A stretch of DNA of 64,000 nucleotides from Struthio camelus (taxonomy: Eukaryota > Chordata > Aves > Struthioniformes > Struthionidae). The translations under genes were made by a program, and so were the position numbers. Numbering within the stretch: the stretch's first letter is position 1; every line of letters starts with the position of its first letter. This document shows, piece after piece, positions 36,387 to 47,059 of the stretch. The notes beneath the pieces are model-generated. The model worked only from the letters and a program-made list of their open reading frames with translations, made no database searches and was not told the origin of the DNA. The stretch lies in contig NC_090953.1 of the NCBI RefSeq assembly GCF_040807025.1, forward strand, positions 23,730,997 through 23,794,996, in the 5' to 3' direction.

Positions 36387-36830
36387 GCCGCTCCGGGTAG
36401 CAGGCCTCTGCGCCACTGGTCACCCTTGGACTCCCTGCTCTCGCTTTCGTTTCTCTAGCGTGCCTTGGGGGGGGGGGGGGTGGAGGAGGAAGAGGAGGAG
36501 GAGCTGGAGGGAGGAAGCTTTCCAGCTGCCAAGGGAGGCGGGGAAGGCAGCGGTACTCAAGGCTGCTCCAAGCTGCTTCCTGGGGCAGCCGGGTTGGCGG
36601 GAGATGTGCGCCGCGCCAAGGCACTGCCGGCGGCGTAGGGAGCGGGGCCGATCGCACCGGCGGGGCTCGGAGCGGTCCCGCGAGGGAGGTGCGGAGCTCA
36701 AAGCTCGCCTTCCCCTCCGCTCCTAGGCGTGCACCCCCCTTTCGGTGCTTGTTTCTGCCCTCCCCTCGGCCTCGGGGACGAGGGGTAGTTGCGTGGCAGG
36801 GGCAGGGGGTGTGGTGGTGGGAAAGAGAGG
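36160..36830. promoter_or_regulatory. CpG-island region shared by PML1 (-) and STOML1 (+)
   Basis: A GC-rich block lies around the first exon of PML1. In human, PML and STOML1 start within about 100 bp of each other on opposite strands; here their start codons are 1.69 kb apart and diverge. I infer a bidirectional promoter, with the STOML1 5'UTR either long or spliced. No TATA box is evident. Confidence 0.5.
36443..36455 (-). promoter_or_regulatory. PML: ISRE-like site in the PML1 5' region
   Basis: On the minus strand it reads GAGAAACGAAAGC, about 57 bp before the chosen PML1 ATG. The human PML interferon-stimulated response element is remembered as GAGAATCGAAACT, in the same place in the first exon. 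The position and the GAGAAnCGAAA core are shared, so PML1 is probably interferon-inducible. Confidence 0.55.
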
Positions 36831-36839
36831 AGAACCTGG

Positions 36840-38072
36840 CAGGGAGGGGGGCATCCTGGCACTGCAGGGGTTATAGGGTAAAGATTGGCTTCAGCTGCGA
36901 TACAGGACCCTGGACTTTGCTATGGTGTGAGTCTGGGTGGTTGCTTGGCTGTAGGGGCTTGTTCTGCATTCAGAGCAGCGGGTCGAGCCCCTGCTTGAGC
37001 CCTGGGGACTTTAATTTGGTAACATCTGCCAACTCCTTCTCCTCTCTTGGTAGCACTGGTCAGGGCTTTGCTGGGTCTCCGCAGTCTGCTGCAGGGTGCT
37101 GAGCTGGTGTGTGTGTGTGGTCTCAGTGCCGGCGTCCCTCTGGGGACGTAGCGTGACAGGGTGTACATCTGGGTGGAGGGCGGGTGCCACTGAGCAGGGG
37201 GCCCCGATCCCCAGGGAAGTCTGGGGCTTCCTGTCCTCCAGGTACAATGCTGCACTATAGGATCTGCAGCAGGAGCTGCTCTCGGAGCCACGGCTGCGCA
37301 AGATCCCGGGGTGCAAGCGTGGAGAGAGGGGGCCTGGAGCAGATAAGGGGCTATGGCATGGCAAGAAAGCCACAATGGAGCTGGAATTGCTGGCAAAAAT
37401 AGCTGTCCCTATTCCCTATGGGGCTGGAGAGCCCCCCGGACCTCCCCGAGGTGCATGCACAGTGGAGGATCCGGTCCTCCCCACGGCTAGAGGAGCAGTT
37501 CCCGTGCGGGGCCCACGCAGAAAAACTCACCGAGCCGTTTCCTCCTTCTGCCGTCAGCAGCCACATGACAGGCGAACCAGGAAGAGATCGCAGCCTCCCT
37601 CCTTCCCCTTGCAGCATCCTCGCTGGGGAGACGGCGGTCGGCTTGCGCCCCCATGGTGGGGCGGGTGGCGGGCAGGGCCCTGCTGCCGGGCGGGTGCCAG
37701 AGCCCTCTCCCTTCCTGGCTTTTAAATTTTTTTCTGGTATCCTTCCGACTTGCGTAGCAGGGCAGAGAGGTTTGCAGCTGCTCCAGGAAAACAGGAGTCG
37801 GGCAGGGAGGGAGCGTGCCTGAACTGCCGGGTTGCCCAAGCTCCTGGGGACCAGCTGGAGCTCCAGTTTCTGCTCTGTGGCACTGGTAAAAGTGGCAAGG
37901 TCCCTGGGGGAGGCAGAGCCTGTGCCAGGCTGCAGAGGTGCTCAGCGGGCAGCAGCGGCAGGCGCAGGACTCGCCACTTCAATAGCAGAGGGGAGACAGG
38001 CTTAGAGGGCTCTGGGTGCAGAGAGCCGGGCTCCTCTCCAGCTGAAGCACCAGCGCCAGGGCTCAGGGCATA
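36840..38072 (+). other. STOML1: Upstream region / presumed 5'UTR of STOML1
   Basis: Between the CpG island and the STOML1 start codon. The reading frames present have no family resemblance. An acceptor-like cctctccag lies about 30 bp before the ATG, so a spliced 5'UTR is possible. Nothing else was recognised. Confidence 0.4.
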
Positions 38073-41000
38073 ATGTTCAGCAGGTCGGGATACCAAGCCC
38101 TTCCCTTGGGAGACTTTGACCGCTTCCAGCAATCCAGCATCGGGCTCTACGGTGCCCAGAAAGGCTTCTTCTCATTTGGATCCAAGCAAGACCCTCTGGG
38201 GCAGACCTCAAACGGAGCAGGTGAGTCCAGACCAGGGGAAGAAGGCTGCCTTCATCCCTGGCACAATTGCCATGTTTTTCTGTGGGGCATTGCACCAGCT
38301 GTGTGCCCCCCACCCTGCCAGCCTCCCCATCATTAGCCCTGGGGCAAGGGGTGCAGGACTTCTGGAGGGCAGAGGCTTCGCTGGGGATTTCTGGGCAGGG
38401 AAGGGGCTAATGGGGCCATCAGAGCTGGTGCAGAGATTCCCTTTCATCCTCCTGCAGATTCCTCCCAGGGCTGGCTGTCCTGGATCTGCCATGGGATTAT
38501 CACGTCCTTCGTCTTCTTGTTGATGGTTGCCACCTTCCCCATCTCGGGCTGGTTTGCCTTGAAGGTAAGCGAGGACAGAAGGTGAGGAACAGGTCAGTAA
38601 AAACCTGTTCTGGCAGAGCTGTTCCTAGCTGCCCCCGCTCAGGACGCAGCCCTGATGCTCCCAAACTGCAGGCTGGGAAGGGCCTAGGCTATGCAGCACA
38701 AAGGGTTCTCTCTGCCCTTGGATGACCCTGTGGATCGGTGATGGAAGAGAGGTCCTCTCCCCTAGCCCACCCTGGGAGCTGGAGGGGCACATGGCTCACA
38801 CAGTGAGGACTGGCAGTGGATGACTGCAGCTCTGTGGTCTAGCATCAAGCTTGATCTGGCTCCCAGGGCAACCGCGTGTGGGCAGGGGCTCCAGAGGAGA
38901 CAGACCTGCTCTTAGGGCTGTCAGGCTGGGTCCCCCAGCACAGGGTTCACCAGACTTCGTGTTGTCCAAACGTGCTGGTGGACACCCTGTCAGGAGAGAT
39001 GGGATGGTTGTAGTGATGTTTCTTGGAGGTTTGTTTGCTCTTCCACAAATGTGCTGGTCTAAGTGTCCCCTTTCCAGATTGTGCCCGCTTATGAGCGAAT
39101 GATCATCTTCCGCTTGGGCCGCATCCGGGCACCGCAGGGGCCAGGCATTGTCCTGCTGCTGCCCTTCATCGATCATTGGCAGCGAGTGGATCTGAGGACG
39201 AGGGCCTTCAACGTGCCACCCTGCAAGGTGAGCTGTCCCATGGCCTCAGGGGACATGTCTCTAAAACACCCCGAGCAGCCTTCTACAGCTGGTTTTTGAA
39301 GAGGTCTGGCCCTTGGTTCCTTCCATGGATGCAACTGTCAATCCTTCTTTCCTGTGACAAGGTGGGAGAGGGCCGTAGTGCTCTGAACCTGGGAGCCCTG
39401 GGCCTACCTGTGGTTGAAAAACTTCTCTTGACTCTGCACGTGTTGTTCAATGGATGTTCCTGGTTGGAGACATCTCGGAAAATATCAGCCCCTACCCTTC
39501 TGCCCCATCTAAGTCTAGATGTCTCTCAGTAAAAACTCCAGGCTGACAACAGGCCTTGCCACTCCAACTAGTCCAAATTTGATCATTTGGGTTAGGTTTA
39601 TTTCTAATTACTCTCTTAATAACGAGATCTAGAGCCAGCTTCCCTTGTGCTCATGTGCAGACATGCTCCCTGTGACCAGAAATGGCTCTAAAGTATGGGT
39701 TGCTGCCCGTGTTGATGCTCAGTGACCAAATGGAACAGGGGTAGCCTACTGGTCCGGCTAGGACTTGGTGGGGGCTGTTCCAGTTTTGCAGAGTTAAGGC
39801 AGCAGTCTCTGCAGCAGGCCTGGTGCAGTGTGGGTCTTGATGCAAGGCATGAATTGGGGCCCCTCTTTTGGCTGAGCACAGATGCCTACTCCTTTCCCTC
39901 TCCCTGTAGCCCTGGGCTATGGAACTCCTCTGGCAAGGCATGGTGGGGTGTCTCGTGCAGTAGTGCATATGAACTCCTCCTCTTGCATGCTCTGATCCCC
40001 AGTGAAATGCTGCGTGGTCTCTTAAACTCTTACTTGCATGCCCTTGGCACCAAGTACAACTGAAACGCTGCAGTTGCAGGGGGAAAGAAGTTAATGTCTT
40101 TGCTCCCAGGTTCTGAAGACAAGGGTTGGGCCACGGGGCAGAAAGGGGGACAGATGCTGGCCCAGGTGCAGCCGGCCTGACTCTCTTCTGCACAGCTGAC
40201 CTCCAAGGATGGCGCTATCATCTCGATGGGTGCTGATGTCCAGTTCCGGGTGTGGGACCCAGTGCTGTCCGTCATGATGGTGAAGGACCTCATCACCACC
40301 ACCCGCATGACAGCACAGAATGCCATGACCAAGACTCTGCTGAAGAAGAGCCTCCGTGAGATCCAGGCCGAGAAGTTGCGGATTGGGGAACAACTCCTGG
40401 TGAGGACTGCCCCAGGCCTATGCAGAGCTCCCACTCTCTCCCCAAACTCTTCAGCTCTGGGTGTGAAAATAACAGTAAGGGAAAATTGCAGCTGTTTCCC
40501 CCATGTGGGAAGAGTCCAGCTGGCAGTGAACCCCAGCAAAAAGAGGGGAAATGGGAAGAAGTAGTGTTTAATGCGGAGCAGGTATCTTCAGCCTCTGGCT
40601 GTGGATCTCTGGAGGTCTGTGGCATATGTCCGAGAGGTCTGGTTACATAGAAAAGCCAATGTGTTATCAGCAGGCTTAAATTCGACCCCTGTCTCCACTG
40701 GGAAATTGCTCTGAGGGGGCTGCAAGCTGAAAAGGGCTTTTGGGGAGAGAGGCAGGGCAGCTGCCGAGGGGAAATAACTACCCTGCCCCCAACAGACCTG
40801 GAGGCAGGCCAAGACCTTGTGGATAAAACTGCTGCAGGTGAGGACTGGGAGAGAGGTGAGGTGAGGGTTCGCAGGGCTGAGGAGAGCAGAGCTCTGGGAC
40901 TGACCATCTGTGGGTGAGGGGCAGGGCTCTATCTCTGGTTGGTGTTCAGCTGAGTTGCTTGGCTAACGGCAGTCCTGCCTTTGGGAAGGAAGAGGAGATG

Positions 41001-44000
41001 GCTGGGGAGGTCTTTGGGATATACAAGTATCTTAGGGAATCTGGGATGTTTTTGAAGCCACAGATGCTGCCTGCCAAAGCACTACCCCAGGCCATGGTGC
41101 CCATGGGAGATGGAGGAAAGGGGCAGCCTGGGAGGGAGCAGATACTCCTGTCACTGAATGGGGAACGAGACAGAGCTGTCTTCCCTGCCCCGACCTGCTC
41201 CGGTCTGAGCTGGGCAAGCAAGCAGCCCTTTGCCTGTCCTCACCTTCCTGTCCTGCGCAGGCTGTGTATATCTCAGCAACTACGCACAGCACTCTTGGGC
41301 CTCTCAGGGCTTCATAACCCTGCTCAGAGCCACCTGGCTGGACCCCAGCTGGCCCCATGCAGAGCTAGCTCTCTTCCTCCGGCTCCCAGCTCAGGGGGCA
41401 TGCTTGAATGCGAGAGCAGCCATACTGGCTGCTCCAGCATCTCCTCCAGCACTCCGCTGCTAAAAGCAGGCAGTAGCAGAAGTGCAAAATAAGCTGTGGG
41501 ATGTCCGTTATCAAGGATGCTGTGGTGAGCAGCCTTTCTGGCTGTACCCAGCTCTGACTGGGCTGCCAGTGTCTCTTGCTCTGTTCTTGCCTGTGTAGCT
41601 CGAGATTAATGACATGACCAAGTCCTGGGGCCTTGAGGTGGACCGGGTGGAGCTGACCATGGAGGCTGTGCTACAGCTGCCCCAGGAGAACCTGGCAGGC
41701 CCCCTCGCCACCCTGCCACCAGTGCCAGGGCTGGAGGGACTCGACAGCACCATTCAGCAGCTGGCTGCCCATCTCTTCGGCAACACTCTGGCTCTGACGG
41801 GCAGTGCCAACAGTGCTCCAGAGGCAGGTAATCAGCTCCAGTGCCATGCCTTGTCTGTTACATAGGTGCCTGTCCCTCCAGTCCAATGACTTTTGAATCC
41901 GCTGGTGCTTTCCCTTGTGTTTTACAGAGGAGTCAAAGTCTCCAGGATATGACAAGCGCAATGCAAATAGGCCAGCAGGGAGAGGAGAGAGAAGTATTTA
42001 GGGCACAGCTCAATACAACATTCAGCACAACATAAACTTTATGATAAGACACTGGAGATGCCACTCAGGAGACGAGGAACATATCTGTGGGAACCTGGGC
42101 TCCAAGGTTGGATGTGATCCCGTGCAACTTAGATCTCATCGTTTACATCAGGACAAAGTCAGGGAAGGCCCTGCAATTTCTGAGAGAGCTGATACTCACA
42201 TTTGAAGGCAACATTTGGGCAGGATTTGGCTCAGATGCTGTCTCTTATTGATAACAATACTAAGAAGGAAGCAGTCTGGTTTGGTGGAGAGAGTTTAGCA
42301 GTGGTTTAAAAGAGAGGGGATTGGCTGGGGTTGCTGTGATGAGAGGTCTTGCTCAGGTGCTTTGAATCACACTGTGAAGATTAGGCAGGAGACCTAAAGA
42401 CCCACATATTTGTTCAGGTCCCTTGTTTTTTCTAATAAGAAAAAAATTTAGGCTGCAGCTCTGGGTCTTTGGCTTAGCTAAATATCCTACTTCTTCAGGT
42501 ATTTTGGCTCCAGGAAGATCAGGGCAAGTAGGAAAATGAAATTTGGTGGGAGTTGGAGGAGCATATGACATGCTGACCCATTTTCCAGAAATCCCGCACC
42601 AGTTTGTGCCCCGCAATGTCTTTTAGGGAAAAAGGGGTACCAGGGGAAGAATAATCCACTGCAGACAAAGGAGCAGGCAGTAAGAACTGGCAAAACCATG
42701 CTTTCTTCTTCTTGCTTAGCTGGAAAGTTGCTTGTTAAGTGGATGTGCCTGCTCAGGAGACCTTTGCTGTAGAATGGCTTGCGGATCCATGCAGACCAGC
42801 TATGTCCAGCTGACCTGCTTCCATCCAAATGCTCCCTCTCTACTTCCCCTGAACCCTACTTCTGTACCCTTGTCCCCAGCAGACAGCGTGGAGACCGTGA
42901 ATGAGGTGGAATCTCCCACTGCTGCCGTCCCCACCGCCAGCAGCAGGAGAAAACCCAGCGTGGACGAGCTGCTCTCAGCTGTGGAGCTCTTCCTGTCCGA
43001 GTCCTTGGTTGGCCAGGTGGGAGCATGTTACCAGGTCAACATCATCCTGCCAAGTGGAGTCCGGAGCACCTATTTCATAGACCTTTCCTCAGGTCACTGC
43101 TCTTCTTTCTTCGGAGTTGGCATGTTGAAGGCTGGAGGGTGTTTTTGCTTGTGTCTCCTTTGCATGCTGCATACCCTGCAGAACTCAGTCGTAGAGGGGC
43201 TCCCCAAGCAGCGAGACCCAAAATGAATCCTATTTCATAGCTCTGTGAAAGGCATCCTGGAGTTTTTTAGCCAAGTGCTGTAGTTTGTCGACTCAGGCCT
43301 TAAGTCCATGCTCTCTGAAAATCCAAACTGTAATTTTCAGTTAGAAAGAGAGCACTAATGGAAACTTGGCAGCCTGGTCTCCTTGTGACTGACCAAGTGA
43401 GATTGTTAAGAGACCGTAGGGCTATGCTTGGGTGTGTTGGGTCTTGTCTACAACCAGCCCAAGTGGGTAACGATGAAGGGACACATGTGGATAGCACCTC
43501 GGGCATATGCCATGCTGGCAGGAGTCCTCAAAGCACCATATCCCATCCCCCTCACAGAACTTTGTGGGCACCAGTGGTGGTTTTCCTGGTGGCCCTGACA
43601 AAACAGGACACGGCTTGGAAGTGAGCTACTGGAGCAGGACATTGGTGGAGCAATGTAGGAGAAATTTGCCTCCATATTCCCCATTCAGTAAGGACTCCTT
43701 CCTCCAAAATCACCCTGCCAGGCTCTTATCTGTCACCAGGCCCAATTCAATCCATGTGAAACAGTGGGGGAAAACTCTAACAAGCAAGCTTGCATCCTGA
43801 GGCTCACTGTTTCTTCCCCTCCCACCTGTCCACGTCCTATAGGCAGCGGGCAAGTTGGCCGCGGATTGCCAGAGGGCAGCCCTGATGTGGTTCTGGAGAT
43901 GGCAGAGAAAGACCTGCAGGACCTCTTCCTGGGTGAACTTCGTCCCTTGAGTGCCTATATGAGCGGAAGGCTGCAGGTGAAAGGCGATCTGCACGTTGCT

Positions 44001-44045
44001 CTGAAGTTGGAGGAGCTCTTCAAGGCAATGAAGCAACGTAGATAG
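38073..44045 (+). CDS. STOML1: STOML1 (SLP-1), stomatin-domain/SCP2-domain membrane protein
   Basis: Seven coding exons: 38073-38220, 38458-38564, 39078-39227, 40196-40399, 41599-41827, 42880-43092 and 43843-44045. They sum to 1254 nt with consistent phases, giving 417 aa (human 398). The N terminus carries GYQAL, matching the GYxxL-type late-endosome sorting signal of human SLP-1, followed by the FDRFQQSS motif. A hydrophobic hairpin (FVFLLMVATFPISGWFAL) spans about 65-84. The stomatin/SPFH domain follows (YERMIIFRLGRIRAPQGPG, then RMTAQNAMTK). The C terminus is an SCP2 sterol-carrier domain (about 305-417, ending YMSGRLQVKGDL). STOML1 is linked to cholesterol transfer to late endosomes. It is head-to-head with PML1 and is followed in tandem by PML2. 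Confidence 0.95.
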
Positions 44046-44994
44046 AGCATGCGTGTGAGTGTGTGCCCTTGTGTCCATGTGTGCATGTGTCTTTGTAGAT
44101 GTGCGAAAGGCACAGCAGGGGTGTAGTCACAAATGGTGGGGAATGCTAGGGTGCTGCAGGGCGAGGGCCTTGCCTTCCTCACTTTGGAGCTCATGCTGTC
44201 CCCTCTACAAGGTGGCAGGAGTTGTGTGTGAGCAGGGAAACTGAGGCAACACAAGCCTAGAAAACTCCCTGTCCCTCAGGTTCCTACCCTCTTCGGGGTG
44301 AGCTCCATTGCTTGACCATGTCCTTTTCTTTCCCTCCCCTCCCCACTCTTGCCCACAACTTTACTGGGAATAAGTTGGCACTCCAGCCTATGTCCAGAGA
44401 ATGCAGTTTCCTTCCAGGTCCTTTGGCTACGAGTTGCTCCAGGAGCATAGGGCAACGTCTTGCTGCCTCCCCAGTGGCAAAGGGAAGAGGGGTGGGTCTC
44501 CCCTGGGAGATGTGGGGATGGGATCCCCCTGGGGATCTCATGCTGGAAGGGGCAGGAGGTGACTGGATTGAACTGGGAGGAGCCTGGGGACACTGTGATC
44601 AAAGCAGCTTGACAGAACAGTAGTCATGGGAGGGGGATGGCACAGGGAGGAGATCATGGGAGGTCAGTGCAGCCGAAGGGGGACAATAAGGCGATTGGGC
44701 GAGGCTGGATGGTGTGAGTGGGCCTGGGATCAGGTCTAGCTGATCAGTGGATGCTGGACCCCAGCATTTCCAAGGGAAGGAGCAGCGGCAGCAGGTTAGG
44801 GAATGACCTGCTCAGACATGCCTGGGCCTTCCCGACACAGAGGTTTGTAATAAGTGATCGCGCTAATTTGTGCTTGAAAGCGCTTTTGCATGCATGCTGT
44901 GAGGTCTGTCCACGGGGTGCGCGTGGATTGTATATAGGCGTATATAGATACTTATTTATTTTGTAAGCTTCCTTTCTATCGACTCTTGGTCTAC

Positions 44995-45000
44995 AATAAA
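44995..45000 (+). terminator. STOML1: Poly(A) signal of STOML1
   Basis: AATAAA (ctacaataaacctg) lies 950 bp after the stop codon and follows an AT-rich tail. It is the best 3' end candidate. Confidence 0.75.
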
Positions 45001-45094
45001 CCTGTTCTGCAGCCTTGCCCAGGGCAGAGAAGATCTGATGATTCTATGAGCAGCTGAGGCATGTGGCCAGGACCTGGGTCAGCTGTGCTGCCTT

Positions 45095-45200
45095 GCCTGC
45101 CTTGCTCTATCCCTTGGTGCCTCGGTTTCCCCTTCTGTAGGCCCAGGGGTCCCAGGGTACTGTATAAAGCGCTGAGAGATGTACAGAGGCCACATACTGG
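45095..45200 (+). repeat. MIR-type SINE
   Basis: Contains ggtgcctcggtttcccc followed at the expected distance by tgtataaagcgctgagag, both conserved MIR-family segments seen in amniotes. It lies just beyond the STOML1 poly(A) signal. Confidence 0.75.
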
Positions 45201-46800
45201 CCAAGGCATCAGAGCCGTATTTGCTGTTGCCATTAAAGAACGCAGTGCAGTGTACCAAAGCCCTGGGCTGTGCTGGCTCTGTCCTTGCCGTTCAGTCGCT
45301 ATTAACACCTGAGGTCCTGCCACATGTTGGAAGAGTTGTCTGGGTGCAGCACAGACTCTTCTGGAGATCTCTAGCACTTTCTGCCTTCCCCATTGAAAGG
45401 GAGGAGTCATGTGCTGCTACGAAGCGTGGGGCAGAGGAACTGGCAGTCCGAGCAGCTGCCCTGGAGATGGGGGTGCCAATCCTTCCCCATGGATTCCTGC
45501 AACGCCACCAGCTTCAGGCAAGGGCCTTTGGTTCCTTTGCAGGACCCAGCACCAGAGGTATTAAAAGTACTTCTGAGCTCCAGGCAGTGCTAGGCTGCCC
45601 CAAGGATGTTTTTCAAGACCTGCCCAATACAACTGACCCCCTTGTGACAGGCTGCTGCTTCCAGAGAGCCCGACTATCACACCGGACCTGCAAGAGGACA
45701 TGGGCATGCCATGAGGTGCTATCCCAGGCAGAGCAATAGGAGCAAAGGCATGTGTGGAGGGCAAAGTTATTGGAATGAAGGTGCGTGCGAGGGGCAGGGC
45801 TGGGCTTGTTTGCTCAGAGCTTGTGAGTGGCAAACGAGGCTGGGTGGATCCTACCGCCTTACTGGCAGCCAGGGTCCTCTAGGCTGCAGCAGGGCAAGGG
45901 AGGCAGCGTTTGGCCCCGGCAGCAAGAATTGAAATGTCTCATGGCTGCATTCAGGCCAAAATCACCTGCTAAGTCTCCTCTTCAAGGACTCAGTGATGTA
46001 TCACCAAGAGCAAGTTGCCTGGCAAGCAGATTGTGTGGCCTGGTGATCCCTGATGTGCAAAGCAGGACTATGCCAAAGGATTGCTCTGTCCTCTCCTTCC
46101 TTCACCCCTTTTCCCTCTAAGAGTTATGCCAGCCCAAGCATCTGGGCTAGACCCTGGGAATTTGAGAAGCAGATGCTTTCCACTCTCTCAAAAGCCCCAA
46201 GATGAGGGAGCTACCACTGCATCTGAGATGCTGTGGGCTTTGTGCAGAGCCGTCCCCGTCCCCAGGGACAGGCAGCCTGTGCAGGATGGTGCTGCCTGCA
46301 GAGATGGCAGTGCCACCCCAGTCGTGCCTCATCTTCCCCTGGGCTTGACAGTCTGGACAAGGTCTCAAGTGCGGTCCCACTTTCACGGTGGTTCCCTTGC
46401 AGCTGCAGGCAGGCCCAGACCGAGTCGTAATTCCCCAGGGCCAATGCAGTGCTGGAAGGGTGCACAGAGCAGAGAAGATCCGGGAGTTAAAGCCAGACAC
46501 CTGGGACAAATGGGGCAGGAAAATGCTGTTCTGAGGAGGGACAAGCACAGCTGCACACAGGGCAGAGCTCTCTCCTCTGGGATGTGCTGCTGGGAAGAAA
46601 CAGAGTCCTCTTTGGCACTGCCGTGTCCCTGCCCATCCCAGCTCCTGTCCTTCAGCCACCCCAAACTGGGACAGGGAAGCCGGGCTCTGCACTCTCAGCC
46701 CTGCATTTTTCTCCACGATTTGGCTTTTTGAGAAGTGCTGGGGAGGTTTGTGCCCAGACCTAGCTCCAACCACATCCTATCGGGGCCTTTCCTCCCTCTG
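45200..46800. other. Intergenic between STOML1 and PML2
   Basis: Holds no recognised gene. Open frames in both strands are short, without family resemblance or splice support. Confidence 0.45.
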
Positions 46801-46818
46801 GAAAGAGAGGGAGGAAAA

Positions 46819-46830
46819 GAAACAGAAACC
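46819..46830 (+). promoter_or_regulatory. ISRE-like site 1 upstream of PML2
   Basis: GAAACAGAAACC matches the ISRE consensus GAAANNGAAASY. It lies 230 bp before the PML2 start codon. Confidence 0.5.
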
Positions 46831-46975
46831 TCCTTTGGTCTCGGGAGGGCAGAGCTGGCTGGAAGCATCGTTCCAGTCCACGGAGCCGTCGCTGCGTCGG
46901 GGCTGGGAGTGATCACAAGAGGGCTCTGCGCAGCCGGCAGCCCTGCACGAAGGTGGAGTTACTTCCAGGGCAGAA

Positions 46976-46987
46976 GAAAACGAAACT
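46976..46987 (+). promoter_or_regulatory. ISRE-like site 2 upstream of PML2
   Basis: GAAAACGAAACT is a full match to the ISRE consensus, 73 bp before the PML2 ATG. This is roughly where the interferon-responsive site sits in human PML exon 1. A site so placed in both copies suggests retained interferon control. Confidence 0.6.
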
Positions 46988-47059
46988 CCGAGGCAGAAAA
47001 ATCTGAAGGGACGTCTTAGCCAGTGAGCAGAGGGCCACCAGAGCTGCCCACGCCTGACG

